A DNA stretch of 11,437 nt. Origin: JBGPIK01 sp041484845. GTDB taxonomy: Bacteria; Desulfobacterota; Binatia; UBA9968. Below are positions 6,486-11,437 of the stretch, piece after piece (the first letter of the stretch is position 1; each line of letters begins with the position of its first letter). Position numbers and translations under genes: made by a program. The stretch covers positions 1 through 11,437 of the forward strand of contig JBGPIK010000209.1 of NCBI GenBank assembly GCA_041484845.1. Direction: 5' to 3'. Under the pieces are notes generated by a model. It was not told the DNA's origin. It did not search any database and was given only the letters and a program-made list of their open reading frames with translations.

Positions 6486-6959
6486 ATGCCACTACCGCAG
6501 TCGCTACTCAAGCAGCTTTGGGATGCCGGCTATGGCGGCAAGGTGATCCGGGTACCGGCCAAGAACGAGCGTCTCCAGCTCAAGGTGATCGCCAACGAAA
6601 TTCTCAAGGACGCGGAGCGGCTCTACGAGTCGAAGGGAATCACCTTTGTGTTGGAAAGAAGAGGTCGATCGGACTTCTACCGCGCCTTCGGCGCGCTCAA
6701 GCTATGCCGCCGCTTTCACCTGAGTATCGAAGAGACCAGGAAAGTTCGCCGCCGGGCCTATTCGCGCTGGAGCCACTGGTTCAGAGAATCTGAAGAAAAT
6801 GTTCTTAAACTCACAGAGAGGTTTGGTGAGGACGGTGAAGGTAGAAGGAAATATCTCGAGATCAGAAAGCGGGTGCGGGTGGGGGAAGCTGTGGACGGCG
6901 AGAGCAATAACTTAATCGAGCTAGCTCGGAAATCGATCAGGAGTGCCAAATGGAATTAA
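6486..6959 (+). CDS. Unknown basic protein, first gene of the mating-apparatus operon
   Basis: 157 aa, not recognised. It is rich in Arg, Lys and Glu and predicted mostly helical, with charged segments such as ETRKVRRRAYSRWSHWF (about 86-102) and a C-terminal IELARKSIRSAKWN. The ATG at 6486 has no visible ribosome site. The frame stays open upstream to a TAG at 6411-6413, and that stretch would read RAALISLGLLLSAAMPLPQ, which looks like a signal peptide, but it contains no ATG, GTG or TTG. The true start is therefore uncertain, and an exported product is possible. Its end overlaps the TraU-like gene by 10 bases, placing it in the transfer operon. An accessory mating or regulatory role would be a guess. 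Confidence 0.65.
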   Translation: MPLPQSLLKQLWDAGYGGKVIRVPAKNERLQLKVIANEILKDAERLYESKGITFVLERRGRSDFYRAFGALKLCRRFHLSIEETRKVRRRAYSRWSHWFRESEENVLKLTERFGEDGEGRRKYLEIRKRVRVGEAVDGESNNLIELARKSIRSAKWN

Positions 6960-7753
6960 GAAAACTTTCTAGCTTCTTGTTTCTTCTCTTTTCACTGATT
7001 CTTGCGAGCGCCATCGATTCTCACGCGTCGTTCTTTAACTGGGGTTCCTGCCTTCGTTGGCGAATTACCGGAATCTGTAGGATCGTCTGCGTCGGCGGAA
7101 GTTGCCACGTGTGGGTCCGCGTGCGCCACTGGCGCCCGGATGAGGTTTCAGAGACGGTCAACATCCCCGGCGACTCGATTTGGGCCGAGAGCTTTCCGGG
7201 AATCGTCGGATCGATCTTCGGCGGCGCCGATTCTCAGTTTGTCTCCGCTCTTTCCGGTACCGGCGGTGGTGGTGTCAGAACTGCATCCGGTCCGATCATG
7301 AATGAGAAATTCTATGAGAGTCACGTCTTTGGTGTTCCGTGGGCGGTTATGGTGGCGGAGCAGCCCTTTCTTGCCAGGTGGGGTTGCGAAGGTGGAGGAA
7401 CTGCTTTCTATGCGTCCGAGCCCGATCCGCTTTGGCACAACGACTTCAGAGATCAAGGCACGGATGCGCAGTTGTCAATGGTCGGCATTTGGGGACCGCT
7501 TTATCCAAGACAGGGAAGAGCTTTTCACGGCAGCGACGTGGTCGCCTCCGCGCTTCTTTCCTATCGGGCCATGGATTTAACCGCTGGAGTGGACAGCAAA
7601 GAAATCCAGCTCGGTCATCCGACACAGACGAGTTGTATGACTCCTGGAACTGACCCGCAGGGGTGGGATCATAACAGAGGAAAGCCCGGTACGGGAGGAA
7701 GATATCTCTGGGTATACTGGACGCCGGTCACTTGCTGCATTCAAATCAGTTGA
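6950..7753 (+). CDS. traU: TraU-like conjugal transfer protein (PFL_4710 / TIGR03756 type)
   Basis: TraU family proteins are periplasmic factors needed for DNA transfer and mating-pair formation. The 267-aa product has a signal peptide (hydrophobic 8-22, likely cleavage after SHA near 27). The mature start, SCLRWRITGICRIVCV then SCHVWVRVRHWRPD, carries four cysteines (34, 43, 47, 52) in the arrangement of the integrating-element PFL_4710 family, rather than F-plasmid TraU itself. Later family signs are the SEPDPLWHNDF region, GPLYPRQG, and the C-terminal WTPVTCCIQIS with a paired Cys262-Cys263. The cysteines imply disulfides, fitting the thiol-redox genes that follow. A GGAG site lies 6 bases before the ATG, and the start overlaps the preceding gene by 10 bases. 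Confidence 0.85.
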   Translation: MELRKLSSFLFLLFSLILASAIDSHASFFNWGSCLRWRITGICRIVCVGGSCHVWVRVRHWRPDEVSETVNIPGDSIWAESFPGIVGSIFGGADSQFVSALSGTGGGGVRTASGPIMNEKFYESHVFGVPWAVMVAEQPFLARWGCEGGGTAFYASEPDPLWHNDFRDQGTDAQLSMVGIWGPLYPRQGRAFHGSDVVASALLSYRAMDLTAGVDSKEIQLGHPTQTSCMTPGTDPQGWDHNRGKPGTGGRYLWVYWTPVTCCIQIS

Positions 7754-7763
7754 AGGAGGATCG

Positions 7764-8603
7764 ATGCTGAATAGAAAAGGTAAAGCAGTTTTGTTTCTCG
7801 TTCTTTTCGGGTTAACCGGTGCGCTGATATTAGGCTTTATGCTCTATCAGAATGGCTCCAGGTGGCTCGTCACCGGTAATTCTTTGAACATCGTATCCGC
7901 GCAATCTCGAGTTCTCCAGTTCCTCGCGCGAGCGGGATGGAAACCGAAAGCAGAAAAAGTCGTAGTCGAGAAGGTCGGCGAAGATCTCGGCCTCGCGCGA
8001 GCGGTGCTGCTTAAGAAATCGAACGACGGTATGTCCGTTCCCGGCATGCTCTTTATGGTGGGCCGTCAATATATCCTTGTCGGCAAGCTTTTCGATGTTC
8101 AAACGGGTAAGGATCTCTCTCCCGAACTATTCGGTAAAGTGCCGATCACGTTCGATCTAAACCGACTGAATCTAAACAACGCTCACAAGCGCGGCAGCGA
8201 GCATCCGAAAGTGGTGATCGTTGAGTACGGAGATTACGGCTGCCAGAGCTGCGCAAAACTTGAGAAGGTCTGGCAGCCGCTCTTGGATAACTTCCCCGGC
8301 GTTCAGCATGTCTACAAACATTTTCCATTGAGCGACGGCAGCCGATATCTCGCTGAAATCGTCGAGGCCGTATCTCACCATGACCAATCGAAGTTCTGGG
8401 AAATTCACCAGAGATTCATGTCAGCGGACAAGAGCAATTGGGATGAAACAGAAACCCGGCGTTTTGCTCATGCGCAACTCAAACAAACTGGTCTTGATCC
8501 GGCAAAGATCGAAGCGGCGCTAAGAAGCGGCGAACCAAGCAAGAGGGTGAGCCGGGACCAAGCGGATTTTCCGGTTTCCCCAAACGCCTACGCTTGTCGT
8601 TAA
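7764..8603 (+). CDS. DsbC/DsbG-like membrane-anchored thiol-disulfide isomerase, C-terminus shifted
   Basis: Likely reshuffles disulfides in periplasmic transfer proteins such as the TraU-like protein. It has an N-terminal membrane anchor (about 9-28), a DsbC-like dimerisation region (about 60-130, with MLFMVGRQYILVGKLFD), and a thioredoxin fold starting VVIVEYGDYGCQSCAKLEKVW with active-site Cys160-Cys163. The frame as read ends at 279 aa with the implausible PNAYACR. Skipping one base in the four-C run at 8578-8581 restores VSQTPTLVVNGEVVVGAVEYG, including the invariant cis-proline, and continues to a TGA at 8683-8685 that overlaps the next start as ATGA. The real gene is therefore 7764-8685, about 306 aa. 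As sequenced the domain lacks its cis-Pro strand and would probably be inactive. Strong site AAGGAGGA before the ATG. Confidence 0.85.
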   Translation: MLNRKGKAVLFLVLFGLTGALILGFMLYQNGSRWLVTGNSLNIVSAQSRVLQFLARAGWKPKAEKVVVEKVGEDLGLARAVLLKKSNDGMSVPGMLFMVGRQYILVGKLFDVQTGKDLSPELFGKVPITFDLNRLNLNNAHKRGSEHPKVVIVEYGDYGCQSCAKLEKVWQPLLDNFPGVQHVYKHFPLSDGSRYLAEIVEAVSHHDQSKFWEIHQRFMSADKSNWDETETRRFAHAQLKQTGLDPAKIEAALRSGEPSKRVSRDQADFPVSPNAYACR

Positions 8604-8685
8604 CGGCGAGGTCGTCGTTGGCGCCGTCGAATACGGTGAACTTAAAACGATTGTCGAAGCGAAGTTAAAAGCTGTGGCGAGATGA
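8581..8685 (+). pseudogene. Displaced C-terminal 34 codons of the DsbC-like gene (+1 frame)
   Basis: In the +1 frame these codons read QTPTLVVNGEVVVGAVEYG, then KTIVEAKLKAVAR and TGA. TPTLVVNG is the cis-proline strand of DsbA/DsbC-type thioredoxin folds and the final helix completes the domain. The stop at 8683-8685 overlaps ATG 8682 of the next gene, as expected for coupled translation. The coding quality is clear; only the base causing the shift is in doubt. Confidence 0.8.
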
Positions 8686-9158
8686 CCATGAAAGGCTCAA
8701 TCCGACAATATTTTGTCTGCTTAGTGGTTCTCTGTGCGACGATGCCGGCGCTGTCCCGTGCGGAGATTGATTTCTTCCAAACGCCGGCGGAACAAAAACC
8801 ATCAGTCACGAAAAAATCAGCGGCAGGCGCTCGGGGGATCAAGAGTGCCAAGGTCCTATTCTTTATCGCCCCTGGATGTAGCGCTTGTCCGGAGGAAGCG
8901 GCGAAGTTGGAGGCCGAGCTAAACCGAATCGGTCTGAATTATCAGATCGAAGGAGTTTTTGTCGGCGATCCGCCCCAGGTCGGAAAGTATCTCGCCGCGT
9001 TACGGACTTATCCGTTCAAATTCGACATCGCGTTGGACATGGATAGTAAGATGACGAAGCAGCACGGGGTGAAGGCGTTTCCATCTGCGGTCATCGAAAC
9101 AGACGGTAAGAAATTCGTTATAACGAAGGCAGCGGAGCTTGAGGCGAAGCTCAAATGA
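8682..9158 (+). CDS. Periplasmic thioredoxin-fold protein with CSAC active site
   Basis: 158 aa. A signal peptide (hydrophobic 10-24, likely cleavage after ALSRA at 27) is followed by a short linker and a compact thioredoxin fold: VLFFIAPGCSACPEEA with Cys66-Cys69, and the cis-proline loop GVKAFPSAV (Pro134). The region between (KYLAALRTYPFKFDIALDMDS) recalls TrbC-type assembly proteins of F-like and island-type systems, which also use a thioredoxin fold. It probably acts as a reductase or isomerase on secreted mating proteins, or as an assembly factor. The start overlaps the repaired DsbC-like stop (ATGA) and its own stop overlaps the next start (ATGA), so three genes are translationally coupled. 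Assignment to a specific tra family is uncertain. Confidence 0.8.
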   Translation: MTMKGSIRQYFVCLVVLCATMPALSRAEIDFFQTPAEQKPSVTKKSAAGARGIKSAKVLFFIAPGCSACPEEAAKLEAELNRIGLNYQIEGVFVGDPPQVGKYLAALRTYPFKFDIALDMDSKMTKQHGVKAFPSAVIETDGKKFVITKAAELEAKLK

Positions 9159-9958
9159 AATCACCGAGTCTTATTCTTTTCTCCGTGCTGTTGTCCATGT
9201 GTACGGCGGAGTCTTCTGCTCAAGAGCAAAACTCCTGGGGAGATGCTTTTGGCTGTGGGGTGGATTGGTTTAGCGGATGCGTTCCGGGGAAAGCTATCCG
9301 AGAGAAGGGAGCGGACAACCCCAAAGAGGTACCGCCTGGTAGGGGAAATGCTTCTTCAGTTCTCGGAGGATCCAACACTGCGAACCTGCCGCCACCTGTG
9401 AGAAGCGTGCTTGAGAATCCCTCCCCTGAGACCGCGAGAGCGTATGTGACGTGGTCGAGGCAAGCAAACGAGACTCTGGCAAAGGCGAGCGAATATATTG
9501 CCCAGGCTACGCGTGAAATGAACTCTGAGGCCGCCGCGTTCCGTAACGACGCTGAAAAAAACAACGATGTGGCGTTTGCTCAGGGGCCAGCGGGTCTCTA
9601 CTATTTCTTTTCTCCGGGCGATGAGTCCGCGGTCAAAGATGTGGCGGTGCTGAACAAGATCTGGCGAGAAGGAAGGCTCGGAGTGGTGGGAATCCCCGTC
9701 AGAGGGAAGGACGAGGAAATCGAGAATTATGTGAACGAAGCCAAACCGTTTTTTCCGATCAGAAGAAGCGAAGGAGAAGTCCGGCTGGTGAGACCAACCG
9801 AGACTCCGGATCTTTATTTAGCGCTTCCGTTAGAAAAGAAAATACTCCGATTGGGTCCAACCATCACGGAGACAGCTATTGGAGAAGTTATCGGCAGAAT
9901 CGTGGCGGCCCAATCCAGAGGAAAATCCGGCTGGAGCGCACTTGAATCCGATAGATAG
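9155..9958 (+). CDS. traF: TraF-like conjugal transfer protein, thioredoxin fold without CXXC
   Basis: In F-type systems TraF is a periplasmic pilus-assembly protein with a degenerate thioredoxin fold. This 267-aa protein has a signal peptide (1-23, cleavage near SSAQ; LSMC is a poor lipobox) and a cysteine-bearing mature start (GCGVDWFSGC, Cys34 and Cys42). A helical region NPSPETARAYVTWSRQA follows (about 88-104), of the kind seen before the TraF thioredoxin domain. The domain itself starts GLYYFFSPGDES near 147: the CXXC position reads SPGD, so no redox chemistry is expected there. The cis-proline equivalent is TPDLYLAL at about 217-224. It ends soon after the last helix, so it looks full length. 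It is the last gene of the operon and faces the toxin-antitoxin operon end to end. Confidence 0.75.
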   Translation: MKSPSLILFSVLLSMCTAESSAQEQNSWGDAFGCGVDWFSGCVPGKAIREKGADNPKEVPPGRGNASSVLGGSNTANLPPPVRSVLENPSPETARAYVTWSRQANETLAKASEYIAQATREMNSEAAAFRNDAEKNNDVAFAQGPAGLYYFFSPGDESAVKDVAVLNKIWREGRLGVVGIPVRGKDEEIENYVNEAKPFFPIRRSEGEVRLVRPTETPDLYLALPLEKKILRLGPTITETAIGEVIGRIVAAQSRGKSGWSALESDR

Positions 9959-10036
9959 CATCTGTCTCGGTCGAGCAACGCTTCCGCCGCCTTGTCTGTC
10001 CTTAGTCTGGGAACTTTCCGTTTCACTTGATCACCC

Positions 10037-10366
10037 TCAACTTGCAAACGAAATCTGCCGATAAGGTTCCCCTGCCTTGTGCGGCCCGATCCGAATAGTG
10101 ACTTTTCGGTCCAGCCTCTTGAGAAAATCCAGCAGTTTGTCGGTCGTGAAGCGGCTGTAATGTCCGTTCATCAAATGAGACACGTCTGATTGCGCAATAC
10201 CAAGAACAGCGGCAATTTCTCGTTGTTTAAGCTTTTTGACTTTGACGATTTTATAGACACAAAAGCCGATCTGCGCCCGCGTGAAAAGCTCATCCGAATC
10301 CTTGAGCCCCAAATCCGCAAAGACGTTCCCGCTGCCCTCTTCAAATTCGATTTTTTTATTCCTCAT
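10037..10366 (-). CDS. higA: HigA-like XRE-family antitoxin
   Basis: 109 aa. A helix-turn-helix at about 46-66 (LKQREIAAVLGIAQSDVSHLMNG) is typical of XRE repressors, with a family-typical tail RLDRKVTIRIGPHK. HigA proteins of this kind neutralise their toxin and repress their own operon. I start at ATG 10366, because AAGGAG lies 10 bases upstream; a TTG at 10375 is too close to that site. The start overlaps the toxin's end by 11 bases, so toxin comes first and antitoxin second, as in higBA. The likely binding site is the palindrome at 10743-10760. Its position next to a conjugative gene block suggests a stabilising role for the element. Confidence 0.85.
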   Translation of the reverse strand: MRNKKIEFEEGSGNVFADLGLKDSDELFTRAQIGFCVYKIVKVKKLKQREIAAVLGIAQSDVSHLMNGHYSRFTTDKLLDFLKRLDRKVTIRIGPHKAGEPYRQISFAS

Positions 10367-10724
10367 GTTTTGCAAGCTCCTTTGCTTCTCTGTACCGCTG
10401 CTTGATCAAATCTACATCCTGCATTGGCGTCTCAATGCCTCTCTGCGATTTCTTCTGAAAAGCGTGCAGGACATATATCTTCTTTCCAACCTGTACCGCC
10501 ACGACCGTACGATAAGCATCCTTGTCATACTGCACGGCAATTTCTAAAACCCCGCTGCCAACACCCCTGAACGGTTTCGTATCCTTCGGCATCCCGCCGA
10601 ACTGGAGAAGCTGCAGTTCATCCCCGATCAGCTTTTGTGCTCCCTCCGGGAATCCTCGAAGGTTCTTTCTCGAGTTTCCCATCCACACCACCGGCCGCAG
10701 AATCGGCACTTCAAAATCCGTCAA
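10356..10724 (-). CDS. higB: HigB/Gp49-like toxin of the RelE superfamily
   Basis: 122 aa. The RPVVWMGNSRKNLRGFPEGAQ start, the PKDTKPFRGVGSGVLEIAVQYDKDAYRTVVAV core strands and the KKIYVLHAFQKKSQRGIETP segment are the pattern of the phage-derived Gp49-like HigB family, ribosome-dependent mRNA interferases. The start is a TTG at 10724. A GAGGAG site lies 9 bases upstream, and the nearby ATG at 10732 hits a stop after three codons. A weak start codon on the toxin would keep its level low relative to the antitoxin. It appears intact and at the family's normal length. Confidence 0.87.
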   Translation of the reverse strand: MTDFEVPILRPVVWMGNSRKNLRGFPEGAQKLIGDELQLLQFGGMPKDTKPFRGVGSGVLEIAVQYDKDAYRTVVAVQVGKKIYVLHAFQKKSQRGIETPMQDVDLIKQRYREAKELAKHEE

Positions 10725-10742
10725 ATCTCCATACTCCTCTAA

Positions 10743-10760
10743 TATGGTAAATTTACTATA
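10743..10760. promoter_or_regulatory. Operator palindrome over the higBA -10 box
   Basis: TATGGTAAATTTACTATA is an 18-bp inverted repeat with one mismatched pair around a perfect GTAAATTTAC core (10747-10756). It covers the -10 element, so a bound HigA dimer would block RNA polymerase, the usual autoregulation of these modules. Confidence 0.65.
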
Positions 10761-10782
10761 ACGGCAAGCATTAGAAGGTCAA
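10755..10782 (-). promoter_or_regulatory. Sigma-70-type promoter of the higBA operon
   Basis: On the minus strand, TTGACC (10782-10777) and TATAGT (10760-10755) are separated by 16 bases. Each differs from the consensus at one base. The TTG start of the toxin lies about 30 bases downstream. Confidence 0.65.
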
Positions 10783-11377
10783 CACCGATGAATCTTCAAG
10801 GGATTCCAAAGCCTTAACGCTTCTTCTTCCCAAACTTTCTCTAGGGCAAACCCTTCCGATGGTCGGGTCGGGCTTTATTCGGGCCGCTCTTGAATGCACC
10901 GATGCAAATTGAGTGACACAAAAGAAGACCAAAACATGCGGATGGCACGTGCCCAATTGGGGGGGAAACCGTTATCCCCACTTCCACTATTTTTTCTTTG
11001 CCAATTGATAGTGATCGCTACCCTATGCTGAGAACAGGCAGAAACGGCAAAACACGCACCGTTAAGTTTTAAGTCCATTTCGAGTTACGCGATTGAGGTG
11101 CCAGAGAGATTGCTCTCATGAACGAATCGCAAAGGCGACATTTATATTATTTCATTTTTAGTATTTCTTTTGTAATTTTTCCGAATTTTAGGCAAGGAGC
11201 AGTCCTCATTCCCAAGACTACCCAGTAGGTTTCTTAATGGCATGAGATATGCGTGGGCACCAGCATCGTATCTAGTGGTGTAAACAGTTCTAATTAACCG
11301 CTTTCAGGATTCGGAACGGTGCGCAGTGAGCGTGGAACCAGCCGCGTCTAAATCCCGGAAAGAAAGAAGGGAGTCCG
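10783..11377. other. Long non-coding stretch at the probable element/chromosome border
   Basis: About 595 bases with no protein frame I can support and no tRNA I can fold. It contains two adjoining perfect 10-bp palindromes, GGCACGTGCC (10944-10953) and CCCAATTGGG (10952-10961), an imperfect FNR-type half-site pair at 11005-11018, an AT-rich block around 11140-11190, and a -24/-12-like box near 11238-11252. If the block to the left is an integrated element, its attachment site may lie here. I see no integrase and no obvious direct repeat marking the end. Confidence 0.45.
11238..11252 (+). promoter_or_regulatory. Possible sigma-54 promoter upstream of the Fe-S gene
   Basis: TGGCATGAGATATGC has GG and GC exactly 10 bases apart, with TGGCA matching the -24 element; the -12 part (ATGC) is weaker than TTGC. 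It lies 125 bases before the ATG at 11378. A short motif like this can occur by chance. Confidence 0.3.
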
Positions 11378-11437
11378 ATGCCCAACGCCAAAAGGCAACT
11401 CGCATTCGTGATTGATCTGAACAAGTGCATGGGGTGC
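11378..11437 (+). CDS. Start of a 4Fe-4S ferredoxin-like electron-transfer subunit (partial)
   Basis: Only the first 20 codons are present: MPNAKRQLAFVIDLNKCMGC, running off the window edge. QLAFVIDLNKCMGC matches the start of the first Cys cluster in beta subunits of type II DMSO-reductase-family enzymes (nitrate, chlorate and selenate reductases, dimethylsulfide and ethylbenzene dehydrogenases), which pass electrons through several Fe-S clusters. AAGGGAG lies 5 bases before the ATG, a good ribosome site. Which enzyme it belongs to cannot be told from 20 residues. It appears unrelated to conjugation and probably marks host chromosome. Confidence 0.75.
   Translation, partial: MPNAKRQLAFVIDLNKCMGC

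Noticed and set aside
10944..10961. Two adjoining perfect 10-bp palindromes
   Set aside because: Short palindromes like these are common and no promoter or gene is positioned to use them; kept only as a note in the border-region entry.
11005..11018. FNR/Dnr-like site TTGATAGTGATCGC
   Set aside because: The right half matches only three of five bases and it lies more than 350 bases from the Fe-S gene start; too weak to list as a site.
10771..11078. Two minus-strand frames of 61 and 67 aa in the border region
   Set aside because: They overlap each other, lack ribosome sites, and their composition does not resemble the neighbouring proteins.
1..11437. CRISPR arrays, tRNA or rRNA genes, integrase or transposase
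   Set aside because: I found no regularly spaced direct repeats, no cloverleaf and no recombinase motifs in the window.

Overview
The window looks like the edge of a chromosomally integrated conjugative element (ICE) in a Gram-negative, moderately GC-rich bacterium. A group of DNA-transfer and mating-apparatus genes sits next to a toxin-antitoxin pair and the first codons of an unrelated Fe-S electron-transfer gene. The repeat at the left end resembles dispersed palindromic elements I associate with deltaproteobacterial, NC10 and Rokubacteria-type genomes. That taxonomic hint is memory-based and weak.

Layout. (1) 1-624: a 126-bp palindromic repeat runs into the 3' end of a complete RNase HI gene (minus strand). 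(2) 667-1390: no convincing gene; G-tracts and one strong hairpin. (3) 6362 down to 1391, all minus strand and tightly packed, apparently one operon: a membrane-anchored HD-domain protein resembling MobH/TraI_2 relaxases, interrupted by one in-frame TAA; an actin-like ParM; a ribbon-helix-helix ParR; an 82-aa two-TM protein; and a VirD4/TraD-type coupling ATPase with no membrane segment of its own. (4) 6363-6485: divergent intergenic region. (5) 6486-9958, plus strand, overlapping or nearly overlapping genes: an unknown basic protein, a TraU-like (PFL_4710-type) periplasmic protein, a DsbC-like thiol isomerase whose C-terminus is displaced by a +1 frameshift, a small thioredoxin-fold protein, and a TraF-like protein with a cysteine-less thioredoxin fold. 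(6) 10037-10724, minus strand: a HigB/HigA-type toxin-antitoxin operon with a readable promoter and overlapping operator palindrome. (7) 10783-11377: long non-coding stretch. (8) 11378-end: start of a ferredoxin-like subunit of the molybdopterin-oxidoreductase beta type.

Working model: the minus-strand operon handles substrate DNA (processing, positioning, delivery to the channel). The plus-strand operon makes periplasmic proteins that fold and assemble the mating channel. The most unusual features are the split coupling protein (membrane part and motor in separate adjacent genes), the ParM/ParR pair inside the same operon as relaxase-like and coupling-protein genes, and the membrane-anchored HD protein. 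Two coding lesions (one nonsense, one frameshift), both near C-termini, mean the element may be decaying, the assembly may contain errors, or recoding occurs. The VirB4/TraC ATPase, pilin and core-complex genes are not in this window.
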